Shown here in pieces: positions 45,001 through 55,600 of a stretch of DNA of 64,000 nt. Where the stretch lies: NCBI GenBank assembly GCA_947462335.1, contig OX381704.1, positions 41,668,942 to 41,732,941 on the forward strand. The letters are read 5' to 3'. The notes under the pieces were generated by a model. The model was not told the origin of the DNA and searched no databases. It saw only the letters and a list, made by a program, of their open reading frames with translations. Within the stretch, counting starts at the first letter, position 1. The number at the start of each line of letters is the position of its first letter. The stretch is from Harmothoe impar (taxonomy: Eukaryota > Annelida > Polychaeta > Phyllodocida > Polynoidae). Both the position numbers and the translations under genes were made by a program.

Positions 45001-48000
45001 TGACTTGGCTGGATTCGGGGTCTGCGCGTTTCGTTCTGAAGGGTCTGATGAAAACAGCGCGTACGGGGGAACCCCTCAAAGAACTGGTCCTGGAACCGTT
45101 CCACGAGGAGGAGACTCTGTGCGTCGTCTGTGCCCTGAAACGTTAGGTGTGGGTCACGGAGCCAGTCAGGTTGGACAAGGAAGGGCGAAGGAAACACTCG
45201 CTCTTCTTGTCCTTCCGCAAGCCATTTGGCGAGATTGGGAAGGACTCATCAAAGCGATGGGTCCTTGCGGTGTTTTCCGCAGCTGGGGTGGACACCAGGG
45301 TATACCGAGCTCACTCCACCAGGGGTGCCAGCACCTCTGCGGGAGGGAGACTCGGTGTATCGACTGCTGTTTTGCTTAGGCATGGGTCTTGGAAAGGTGC
45401 CAAGACCATGGCTAAGCACTACAATAAGCCTATCGAGAACCCCAAGCCTCCCAAGACGCTAGCCAGGATCCTCCTGGAGGACTCAATCGAGTAGCTGGGA
45501 ACAAAATTTTCAGAGCCTTTTTGGGGGAAAAGACACACCTCAAAAGGGGAGAATTTTGGCCCTTTTGCCGTAACGATAGTTTGTATGAACTCTATTGGCT
45601 GAGCATAGTCATAAGCCTTACTAGAGGCAGCAGTTATCTGTATGTGATAAAACTTTCTTCTATGATGGACAATTACACTGCCACAGCTGTGGTGAACTGT
45701 ATGGAAGTTATGCCTTCTTTGCTATATAGCAAAATGTCATGCAACCTAGTCAAAACCATATCACAAGGCAATAGAACATCACCTTTCGGTGAAATAAAGT
45801 ATCTATTTTCTGTTATCCTATATGAGAAGTTACAGTCCTTTATGGGAGAGTAACATTATGGGAAATAAGCAGTGAATCTAGCTGAACTTTGAAGTCTCCT
45901 GTGTCAGCAGAATGTTTTCTGTCGCGAAGAAGAATATAAGATTAATCGAGTACTTACCATGTAATATAAGTATGAAGATTAATCGTTGTTCTTCGAGAGA
46001 CAGATAAACATATCTGCTGAGTACACAGGCCCACCCATCCATCCCCAGGATGAAGAAGATTACTACTAGTGATATAATCTCTCACCTACTCATGTGGGTG
46101 CTATTTAGACAAAAGTAAAAAGAGCACTACTGTGTACTATTTCCAGATGTTTTACTTTCAGCAAAAGATTCACTGCATGTGGGCGCCAATCTGACCACCG
46201 GAAGTGACGTCACCTCTCCTGTGTACTCAGCAGATATGTTTATCTGTCTCTCGAAGAACAACGATTAATCTTCATACTTATATTACATGGTAAGTACTCG
46301 ATTAATCTTATATTATGCTTTCTAGATGTAATCAATTTTCCCAGAAGCCAAGCTTCTGACCCCCCCCCCCCCATTCTACTGAAATAATTGACTCAGGGTA
46401 TTAGCCCTGAGGAATATACGACGCCTCATCTCCATTTTAAGACGTTTTTGGGACATAGGAGAATGCTCTGCATTTAGTGTGTATTGGAGATAGACAAAAA
46501 GGAGACAAACCACATAGATAGCTAAGATCGGGGGACAAATATTCCCCTCGAAAAATTTGTTGAAATGTCTTTTTTTCTATGTGAAATTCACCTGCGATCT
46601 TTGACAACCTATTTCTATCTTTTCTTCACATGCTAAAGTACTGTTAAAGCTGCTATACTACTTGGCACACTCAAACCTATATTATCTTCATTTGTATCTC
46701 AGATGACTGTATAACCCTTTCTCTATTATAATCTGTCATTTATTTTGACAAGAGATTCTTAATATGTGCAATACAGGACTCTAATTCCAGCTACTATTTA
46801 TATTCTGGTGGGCTTTGATAAGTTAGTGTTAAAAAATGACATCAGGTGGCAGCACCGATCTTACCAACAGAGTCTACTACCGTAAATTCCCGCGTATAAC
46901 CCGCATCTCGCGTATAACCCGCACCCCGACTTTGAGAGAACCCTACAACCTGCATTAGAGGTCTGAAAATTGCGAATTTAGTACTGTACTATAGTATCAA
47001 AAACCCTTGTATTACCCGCACCTACACTTTGAGAATATTGTAGAGCCCGCATTGAGAGTTTGGTTCGCGTATAACCCGCGGGTTATACGCGGGAATTTAC
47101 GGTATTTCCTAGTGTAACACTGCAGATGGCGCCAACTTGTTGATATAATTAAGTGCTGGATAGAATGCTGGAAGCATTCTATTTTTTCTGATCTTTATCT
47201 TTGAATTTAGCACAGTTAAAAGCCACAAATTTGATTGGGATCTTACCAGTACACTGCACTAAGGAGACCCTTTATAAATATGCAGAAAGTGAACGTTCTA
47301 TATATCTGAGGTAGTATGGCAGCTTTAAATGACTACCGGGTACCCTCTAAATGAACTCTGGATAGACTTCAAGTGCTGGAGAGAGAAATGATGTTTTGAC
47401 CTATCTTGTCTCATTTCTCTCTTCTTGCATCTAATTTAATATCTAGCTCATTGAAAATACTCCTTAGCTTATTGAAAATACCGTCCACACTATTTGAATT
47501 AAGTTCACATAGCGCTATACCAGGGTTGGTACTAAAACACTAAAACAGGCAAGTTCTGGGCACTTTCTGGGCTAATACATATCAGCCATGTCAAAGTCAC
47601 CAAGCTGTACCAAATAAGGTATGAGGTGCAGGGCATTTCTACAGTTCCCCATTATTGAGACTAGTAACATAGACTTGAGAGGACAAAAGACATACATAGC
47701 CAAGATTGGAGGACATAAACATTTAAATTTGGACTTTAGAACCCCCCCAAAAAAGTCAAAGTACAAATCTTTTCTGAGTATACCCTTTTTTTGCGCGACT
47801 TGCCTCACTCTGTGTGACTTTCTTGGGGCACCTGCGTCATGCGACCTATAGGTTGTGTGGTGCAGGCCTATAGGTAGTGAGTTGTCAGTTACTCATGCTA
47901 TACTTGTGACGCACAATTTGGGTATGCTATCCGAAACGGTGCAGCCAAGATATAATAGGGGAGCCAGTCAGGAATCCAGGAGAGAACCTGGTATGGTGAC

Positions 48001-49023
48001 CAATGGATGATATGGATAATGGGCTAAAGTAAATCAAGGGTGCTGAATCTATTTCTGCTATGTCTAGAATGTTATCTAGGTCGGAACATGGTCAAAACAA
48101 GGTCAAAGGTCATGCCTATAAGAATCCTATTAATACATAAGTGCGCCCTTTTCCCAATATACCATTCTCTTTCTCACTATAATAAATGATGCATTTTCCT
48201 TCACACCTCTACCTGACCCTGAGTTATCTGTGATTTAACTCACACACTTCATCTTTTTCAAAGTATAATATAGTTACACTATCTACCTATTATTTCTTCT
48301 TTAGGAAGCCATGTGACTCCATCCTCGTTGCTTGGCCCCATGTTGGAAATTATTTTTGTCAAAATCTGACAATCTGTACAAATTAGCTCCTAAACCCATC
48401 TTTAATGCATTTTGACGATTCCTCATTATTTTTCTTGTATTTCAGATAACGGTCAATTGAAGCTGGAGACGATCCTGGAATTATGGCGAGAGTATAATGC
48501 CGGATCGGGGGCCAGGCTCATCTTAATTCTTGACAGCAACAGTTCGCATCACTGGGTCTCGGAGCTGCGCCGACACAAAGATGTTGTTGTCGCCATACAG
48601 ACTTGCCGCCCTGTCAAAGTCTCCAATTCTGACCTGGAAGAAGGTAAAGGCTTCAAGGTGGGTGACTTCACACGAGACTGGGTGCAGTACAACTGTGCCG
48701 GCGGTGCTACTGGTAGTGTAGACGGCACGGCCACCGTCGACTGGCAGCATGCGGAGCGCACCTTACGCGCCATCTACAAAGTGTCGCGCGCCTGGGCAAG
48801 CTTCCGCTTCCGCATGCCAACCAAGGAGGATATGGCACAGCATTGGGACAGCAACTTCCCGCGGTTAACTAAACCATTGGTTACTATTACCAACTTCCCT
48901 CAGTTCGGTCAGTTGTGCTGCTGCTCAGAGTGGCTCTTCCGATGCCTCCGCCGACTGCGACTCCGGTGGCTGCCACCACTGGAGCTTGACACCGGGCATG
49001 GTTTTAAACTGGTCCGCTCATGA
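36021..49023 (+). CDS. TMEM168: TMEM168, multi-pass transmembrane protein 168
   Basis: Four coding exons: 36021-37006, 37325-37606, 39445-39719 and 48446-49023. All phases agree and the product is 706 aa; human TMEM168 is 697. The N-terminal half has about eight or more hydrophobic segments, including LILLVALCVALYARW, LWVGCLLGIVAF and FWNVLERVMHM. The exon 2 segment RGVRHFSLIAQRL leads to LGGTCTGYALVAPI. Exons 3 and 4 form the soluble C-terminal domain: HLIDLFGCDYTSSGLTMES, YDTYLIYYSGHAYDSGDWAL, LILILDSNSSHHWV, VGDFTRDWVQYNC, and the family-typical end LDTGHGFKLVRS. Its biochemical role is poorly defined; it is a conserved membrane protein of animals. Intron 3 is 8.7 kb because it hosts a DIRS-type retroelement, a family E repeat and MITE C copy 3. 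The first ATG is chosen by context; an in-frame stop lies about 20 codons upstream. Confidence 0.95.
39854..39913 (+). repeat. left terminal repeat of the DIRS-type element
   Basis: It begins TTCTTCTTCGCGACAGAAAA. Bases 39854-39892 are an exact complement of 45896-45934. The remainder, containing the palindrome TGACGTCA (a CRE), matches the complement of 46195-46217. Confidence 0.85.
40840..41262 (+). repeat. degenerate repeat with ACCTTATGCCCAAAAATTCC motif
   Basis: The phrase recurs near 40849, 40947, 41091 and 41238, with related flanking words (TTTGGACTAGTTTCC, AAGACCCACACC), at intervals of about 100-150 bp. Part of it reappears at 43644. It forms the left shoulder of the 27-bp array inside the DIRS-type element. 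Confidence 0.6.
41267..44655 (+). repeat. 27-bp (9-codon) minisatellite inside the DIRS-type element
   Basis: The unit GTTGCAGCTGTCAATCACGT plus CGTAGAC repeats for about 3.4 kb, with a related 27-bp unit GCTGGCGCTCGCGTCCCAGA plus CGTGGCC. In the plus frame they encode VAAVNHVVD and AGARVPDVA. Two large modules (about 41222-41860 and 41947-42648) share the order VAAVNH units, then AGARVPDVA units, then a hydrophobic INGLTLMMLTLMA tail and stop. A third module starts at about 42880 with the same unit order as the second. Minus-strand frames are also open (NVYDVIDSC repeats), as expected for a 27-bp period, so coding status is unproven. Confidence 0.9.
44667..45494 (+). pseudogene. DIRS-type tyrosine recombinase, interrupted by stop codons
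   Basis: One reading frame contains the core-binding part (FHRLLSKKGRAFGTVNAVRC, GKTMGTH) and the catalytic part of a DIRS/Ngaro-like tyrosine recombinase. Visible catalytic positions are Arg in SGQRGQ, the HSTR box (His codon at 45312, Arg at 45321), the RHGSW segment and the nucleophile Tyr in AKHYNKP (codon 45420-45422). The frame is broken by TAG at 44733-44735 and 45144-45146 and ends at 45492-45494. There is no frameshift between the parts. The upstream 27-bp array is open in the same frame from about 44544. As drawn, the gene cannot make a full recombinase, so mobilisation would have to be in trans. Confidence 0.85.
45896..46029 (+). repeat. internal complementary region of the DIRS-type element
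   Basis: Bases 45896-45934 are the exact complement of the left end (39854-39892). Bases 45933-46029 are the exact complement of the right end (46218-46314). The two matches abut with a 2-base overlap. In DIRS elements such a region represents the joined ends and templates completion of a circular intermediate. Confidence 0.9.
46195..46314 (+). repeat. right terminal repeat of the DIRS-type element
   Basis: It begins CCACCGGAAGTGACGTCACC and ends CGATTAATCTTATATT. It is inverted relative to the left repeat and longer by about 60 bp at its outer end. Confidence 0.85.
46640..46830. repeat. dispersed repeat, family E (copy 2)
   Basis: Colinear with 12310-12500 in the same orientation, with shared ACACTCAAACCTA, TTATAATCTGTCATTTT-like and CTACTATTTATATTCTGG words. 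It is preceded by family A-like sequence (AAGATCGGGGGACAAA at about 46525). Confidence 0.65.
46879..47103. mobile_element. MITE family C, copy 3
   Basis: The ends ACCGTAAATTCCCGCGTATA and TATACGCGGGAATTTACGGT are perfect inverted partners over 20 bp. At 225 bp, this is the best-preserved of the three copies. It lies in TMEM168 intron 3. Confidence 0.85.
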
Positions 49024-52000
49024 CCGTAACATCCGGGACAGGAACAGCAATGCAATATTCTATGTCAACAATAACGGCTATTTCTTATGTCTATGTATAA
49101 TTATTGTTAAAAACCGGATTGTGTCGCCAAAAAAGTCGTGGTTTATTACACTGAGCAATTTGATTTGAGCGTGATGTGTTTTAGTAACTACTGAAGGATC
49201 TCTGTAATCTGATCAAATTGGTAGATGCTATGTGTAAAGTATGTTTTCAATAGTTGAAACTACTTTTCTGTCTGCTCTGCATCTGTGTATGTTTGTTTGT
49301 CTGGTTTTGCCATGTTTTATGCCAGTTTAAATATCAAATAATCGCTGTTAGAAGCCAGTTTATTGGTTTCAATAAGAATTAACTTCATTTAGAAATCAAA
49401 AGCCCATTGATGTTTCGCGCAATGTATAAAGTTTTAAACTTCTGTGCGACATGGTTTCTCTTAAGAAAAATTTACAGTGTGATGTGGTAGCATAGTCTTA
49501 CAATTTCCCTGTACCACTACTCATCTATCCATGCCAGAGAAGGGCAAAGCAGTGGAAAGAACTTTTATAGTTCGACGTACTTGCAGGGGCCAATATATAT
49601 TCTTTACATAGCAGAACACAATATACCAAGGCGTCACGCATGTAGGCCTACATGGTAACTATACTATTATTGCTCAGAGGCGACATGTTTACACTATTTT
49701 TGTAAAGGTTGTTAGTTTGTGATAGTTGTATTGAATCCTGTTCCCAAGTGAACATGCGTGTCTTCCTGCTGATATCTCGCTATATCAAGGATGTCTGCTC
49801 TTAATGTATCATTCCTCAGCGTCTTGCCAAATGATTAGGTATTGCTGGTCAGCAGTTATATATTTTATAAAGCCCTAAGACCTCTTTGGGTTCCTGCAAA
49901 ACTAGAGATAAAGACTTCATTAGAATATAGATTTTAATCAGGGGAAAAAAAACACTTGGGAAAATAGTTTATGAGCAGCAAAAAAGTCAATGTATTCTTT
50001 AGGCTAAAATGAGACATGCACAAGAAACAAGAAACTACTAAGTGGACCAACAGAGGTTTTCAGTATTTGTGTACAGCTAGTATTTTTAAATGTTGTGTAC
50101 AGCTTATATACGTTTAGTGACCATAATCGAATCTTTTACTTTAGTTCGATGTACTATGCATTAATTTATTCAAGAACGTCATATGCCATGAGAACACGTC
50201 TTGGCTAATAATGTTTTTTTGCAGTATCCCTTATCACGTCATCTGGTAGGGGATATATTTGTGCCAATGAGTACTGAATCATGTTCGTACAATTACATTA
50301 TACATGTAGTATCAGCCATCATGTTCAGGTGCATTAACCCAACTGAAGTGCCATGTCAATTAGTGTAATGTAACTTATAAGTATATAGTTGAAGTCATCA
50401 TAGATAGCATGAAACAAACAGGATGAATCTTTGTTCAGTGTATTGTGTTGTATAGTTATAACCAGCATGGCTGTGCTTATACTATGTTAAGATGATCGTT
50501 TTGCATTTCATCCTGATAATAAATGATGTAATATCAAAGAGGCATCTATTCTTCCAAGATGATTGTACAATTCAAGTGTTTTGAATAATGTGCGGTGGAT
50601 ATTTAAAGCTCAGATCTATTCTGAAACATTCCAATTTATGTGAGGCACACTTTACCGACTGAATTGATAATGCTTGTCTGGGTGAATGTGGAAGATGGTT
50701 GAAATATTCTACTTGTCTTTACATATTGACATTTACACAAGTTAACAGGTAATGAATGAGGAATTAAATGCCATCGATCAATATATCGCCCCTGTATTCC
50801 CTGTTTTAGGGTGTGGTAATTTGAACAAGGTATTGAACAAGTTATGTACGGTTTCAATTAAGTTTGCTTATGTTCGTGATGTGGAACCCTGCTTTAATAT
50901 TGACATGAGAGACATATTAGACATGCTCCTGCTTAATACTTAACAGCTTCTTATTGTGTAAATTATTTTTTATTGAATAGAACATGATTGATTATCGGTG
51001 ACTTGCCTTAAGTAACAGGAATTTTAGCACCTAAAATGCCTATTGAACTGTATACAGATATCAAAAGGCGGAGTGTTTCTGTAGTTTGTATCTAGGAGAC
51101 TGTAAAGCATGTTCCTCACACTAGACGGCAGTAGGGCATGGCGTTATCCGGTGGCGGGCTTAGGAAGAGCCACGTCTACCTTTAGACCCCAGCATTTTAA
51201 CTGACTCCACCCCTATCCTTGTCATCACTTAATAATTTATTTGGGAAATTATCATGTCAAAACAGCTCTGTGGTAAGACTGTGTAAGTTACTGTATGTGG
51301 GTGGAATTTACGAGAAGACAACGAAACATTATGTTGTTCATTCCCTTTAAATACCAACGAAAAGTCCTGTCACAAACACCACAGAAATGGGTTTCTAGCT
51401 GTATTTGTTTCTTTATCCATAGTTACTATCGTTGTTTATTTTGTACAAATTGAACAGTGTTTGGTATCAAGTATACATACCGGTATGTGTCAAGATAGTT
51501 TGGCATCAATAAGGGGCATTGCCATTTGTGTCACATTTATTGTTAATGGAACGGAAATTTTTTCCATATTTTCTGTGATTTTGAGAACCGTGGTAGGTTA
51601 TGCATATGTACATTGTATCTGTTTGAAGTACATTTTCATTGAATATATCTGCAGATATCCTAAATCGATTTATAAACCTAAAGCAACCATGCAGACTTAA
51701 AATGTGCATTAGCTTATATTGTGCCTTAAATATTTTGATATCCAACATATATCTGTCATCTACATTATAAACATGTTCAATTAACGGTACCTTTTTAACA
51801 GTTGATGAAAAGAATACTTTCAATATTAAGACTTCAGAATGAAGATAGGATGACACTTCTGCTGTTGAAATGTAAATTTGTTGCTAAAGGAATCGTGCTG
51901 AATAAATAAATGAAAATCCTTTCAAATAGTTCGTTCTCCGTTGTATTTACCCAACTCACGTATAATTTGCAAATATTACTATGAAATTAATGGCTTCTCA

Positions 52001-52447
52001 TAGTGAATTCCCCTATACAATATACAATGTTTTACTTTTTTTTTGTTTTACCAATCTGAGGAAATGTTTTGTCATTAAAAAAAAGTACAAAGAGGCCATC
52101 AAGCTCCCCTTATCCTGTGTTAATGAGTTATATAGCCAGTGCCTGAAAATCATAGGTGTCATCTACAAATGTATAATAGACAATTCTGTATCAAATGACA
52201 ATGAGGAAAACAGTAAATTTGCTTTGAGGTGATTCAATATGTGTTCACTGCCCGGGTTCAGTGTGCCACTCATTGTGCTGTTTTATTTTCTGTATCACTT
52301 ATCATAGACGAAAATCCATAGGGGATGATAAGAACCACGCCCCTTTGTCCCTCCACCTGTTCGTCCAAACCCACATGGCACGTCCAGGTAGGGCGGCAAC
52401 CGGAGCGAGACGCCCCACGTGCGTGACTCCAAGCAGTTCCACGTCGA
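49024..52447. other. TMEM168 3' UTR and intergenic sequence upstream of HSP90B1
   Basis: AT-rich sequence without recognised genes. Candidate poly(A) signals are AATAAA at 50518-50523 and 51901-51906, which would give TMEM168 3' UTRs of about 1.5 or 2.9 kb. Short open frames have no family resemblance. Confidence 0.5.
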
Positions 52448-52466
52448 CCAATCAGGTGGGGCCACG
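52448..52466 (+). promoter_or_regulatory. ER stress element 1 (CCAAT-N9-CCACG)
   Basis: CCAAT at 52448-52452, nine bases, CCACG at 52462-52466. This is a perfect ERSE, the site bound by NF-Y together with ATF6 and XBP1. It lies about 200 bp before the HSP90B1 start codon. Confidence 0.88.
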
Positions 52467-52486
52467 CTTTTAGCTGACTCTCGGTA

Positions 52487-52505
52487 CCTGGTCTATTTTG
52501 ATTGG
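52487..52505 (-). promoter_or_regulatory. ER stress element 2, one mismatch
   Basis: CCTGG, nine bases, ATTGG on the plus strand. On the minus strand this is CCAAT-N9-CCAGG, differing from the consensus CCACG at one position. Confidence 0.6.
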
Positions 52506-52527
52506 TCAATTTTAGAGCAGAGCCGAG

Positions 52528-52546
52528 CGTGGTCGGCGCTGATTGG
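52528..52546 (-). promoter_or_regulatory. ER stress element 3 (inverted, perfect)
   Basis: CGTGG at 52528-52532, nine bases, ATTGG at 52542-52546, which is CCAAT-N9-CCACG on the minus strand. It lies about 125 bp before the HSP90B1 start codon. Confidence 0.88.
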
Positions 52547-52668
52547 TTGACGACCGCCAAGCCTAGAAGTCCTGCAGGAGGGGAACTGGTACTTCTTCGT
52601 TCACGTTTGCAGTGTTGGTGTGTTCTTTCTGGCCGAAGACTGAGGGACTTTCGGGTTTCGCAGCCGTA

Positions 52669-55600
52669 ATGGCTCGAAAATTCCTTTTCATAGGGCTTAT
52701 AGCCATCCTATTAGTTTCAGGTAAGTGTATTTTATTTACTGTTCTCATGTACTTGCATTGGAATCCTCCTGACAAGCCGCTGAAGAAGTGACTTCCCCGC
52801 CCGCCGGCTTCTCCGGTCGGCTTGTCGAGAGGCTGGGACCCGGTTTTGGATCCTGCTGGGGGTGAGCTGGGGGCCGGGCTATGCAGATACACCCCCTTAT
52901 TTAGAGCCTCCAGCAACCTAATACCTGCACATGTGCTGTATGTAGCTCAACAGAAGCTCACCACAGTAAATCCCTGCATTTATGTTGCTCAGGCTCCTCG
53001 GGAGGTGGGCCGGCCGCCGAGGGGGAGGGGGTGGCCGGCGACCGGTCTGGTGAGGGGCCGTGGGCGTGGGTTCCTACCGGTCTGATTAAACGTTGATTTA
53101 CACGTGTCACTGTCATTGTGATTGTGGTGTCCAAATGCCAATTGAGTGATTTATCCCACTTGAATCCAATGGACTGGTATTGTCTTCAATACTATTGATG
53201 CATACTTTTTTGGGCCAAATAGAAACCGGGTAGACATTGCAAATGAGATATGTACTATAATAATGTAGGTCAAGTCAAGACCCTTGAGAAGCCTTGACAA
53301 GAAAGTTGATTGAAGTTTTAGTTTGGTCCAGAGAGTCCCAATTTAAAGTCTCTTTATTCTACAAAAGCTGGTCTTACTCTTCTAAAATCAACTCACCGCC
53401 TAGATTTACCGGTACCCCAGGTTTTAAGTTTATGTAGCAGGCCTGCATCATTGATGATTGCATGAACTCTCCTAAGCCTAAGGCTAAGGCCAAGGTTAAT
53501 TGGCATAATTCATTAATTGATCATATAAAGGGGGGGGGGGGGGGTAATTGCATAGGTCTCAATTCGATTGTATTGCCCAGTACCCATTGCTTCAATGTAT
53601 CTTGGGCAAACATTATTTGAGACGTGTCAATAAACGGGAGGGGGAGGGTTTGAACTATGGCCCCTCCCCCTTTTCCAATTGAGTTTACATAATGGGCCTT
53701 ATAAGGATTGTGGAATATTTTTGTTTTGCTAATAAAGCTCACTACCCTATTAAGAATCTTAACATTTTTAACTATCCCTTTCATGGAGTAGATTATGATT
53801 TATACCTTTCCCCCCAAAGTTTCAAGAAGTTACCCGTACTTGTGATGGTTAAGAAAAAAAAAGCTTTAGGCCTACGATCACTGTCCTACTCTACCACTAG
53901 CCTACTGACTAGGCCCAGGCCAAAGAGATATCATAAGTAACCAAGTACCAGTAAAATTAACAGGGCACAGTCAAGATTAATAAGATCTCTCTTCAATCTA
54001 TTCCAGCAAGTATAGTAAAATCCGAAGAACTAGATGATGAAGAGGAAACGTTAAAGGTTGAAGAAAGCATTGGAAAGAGCCGAGATGGCTCTCGGACCGA
54101 TGACGAAGCCCTCCAGAGGTATGAATACTTATACTTTTAAACCATTGTTCATCATATATGTTACTATTTCTAGTGTCTTTGAATATCAACATTAATCTGT
54201 TTCTCCGTTGTGGATTCAGAAGCAATTGGTTGTGATAACGCATGTTAAGTTAACTTACTTTTGGTATATCCTCTAACCGTAACATGATGAGTTAATAGAT
54301 GATTTGACATATTCATAACATTTTGATAACAAGCTTACCAATGATTAACATTCTGTTTGGTTGGTAGCCTATGGATCAGGAATAGGTCCCAAGAATTTAG
54401 CTTTTCTTCCTGCTTTTGTTTCTCCAATGACTTGTATGTGTTAAAGAACTTAGAATGTGTTGTAGTACCCAGTAATATTTACTGTACTTCCCTCCTTGTT
54501 TTACATGTAAATGATTTGTATGATGTCCAGTGCTAATTTCCCGAACACCATTTTGATCGATGCTATTTTCAATATAGAAATGTGATCCTTGAGAAAACAC
54601 GACTTCCTAACCTCGCATTCCTAACTGTAAAAACCTGGTGTTTACTCTGGTCAGACATCATAATGAAGTCTAGCTGGGGTGTCGCTGCAGTACGTACAGC
54701 TGCTTGTATTGGCCCCCAACGTTGTGAGCTGAGCTACTCAACTGAGCCCCAGCAACTGCTCAGTGTGTTGCTCACTTAGCTGGCTGGCCGGTATATTTTG
54801 GACCATGATATTCAGGGCTCTAGCTGTACTGGCCACCCCCAGGCCCTGCGAAGGCTTATCTTGAGCAGCTTTTGCTTATACACCCCAGCAGAAAGAATTT
54901 ACTTTTTAAGTAGTTGCCCCACAAACTGTTCAGAGAGAATAATATATCAGTGCTGCAAGGCAGGGTAAAGAAACGTAATTCTACAGAGTGATGACACAAT
55001 GGTATTTTGCAGTCTGCCCAGGTAGTTATGATATACCACTCCTCCTTTGTGAAAAGAAATAGACCTCTTCCTTACTGTCAGATCACGTATGGCAGACAAA
55101 GTCACATAGTAAATAATAAAACAAGTACTGGTATTGTAAGATATTAGAGGATGATTTGCTATACATACATGACTTTTGAAACCTGAATATTTTAATAGAG
55201 CTCCCTCTAATTATTCAAACAAATCCTATATAATTGATTGATTGCTTTGTTGACTCAAATCAGCCCATACTTAATGTGTGTGTACATGTGGCATAGCAAG
55301 ACTATGTCTTAGTCAGTAACCAGCCTCCTAGATATCGCAAAGTTAAACATAGAATTTCTGTACAGCCACCCCCCAGGTCTAGGCCTGCTGCTGTCACAGC
55401 TGAGGCTGAGCCGAGAAAACAACAACACAAAACACCCCATTTGACCCATTTTATGTCCAGGGCCAAGAGTACACAAAGTTCACTTTTTACACCCCTAACT
55501 ATCACACTATATATATGAGGTTTAAAAAAAAAGGAAAGATGGACAGCTTGCTGTAACAGTGATTTAGCATAATTATATTTTCCATGAATATAGCTGATGA

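Larger units (their letters stand above)
39854..46314 (+). mobile_element. DIRS-type tyrosine-recombinase retroelement, non-autonomous
   Basis: The left terminal repeat starts at 39854 and the right one ends at 46314. They are inverted and similar: 39854-39913 against the complement of 46195 onward, sharing CAGGAGAGGTGACGTCACTT. The right one extends about 60 bp further, as in DIRS-1. An internal complementary region at 45896-46029 joins the complement of the left end (39 bp) to the complement of the right end (97 bp), both without mismatch. This split-repeat architecture is diagnostic of DIRS-like elements. A tyrosine recombinase remnant lies just before it. There is no recognisable reverse transcriptase, RNase H or methyltransferase; the interior is tandem repeats. 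There is no target-site duplication, as expected for recombinase-mediated insertion. It sits in sense orientation in TMEM168 intron 3. Confidence 0.88.
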
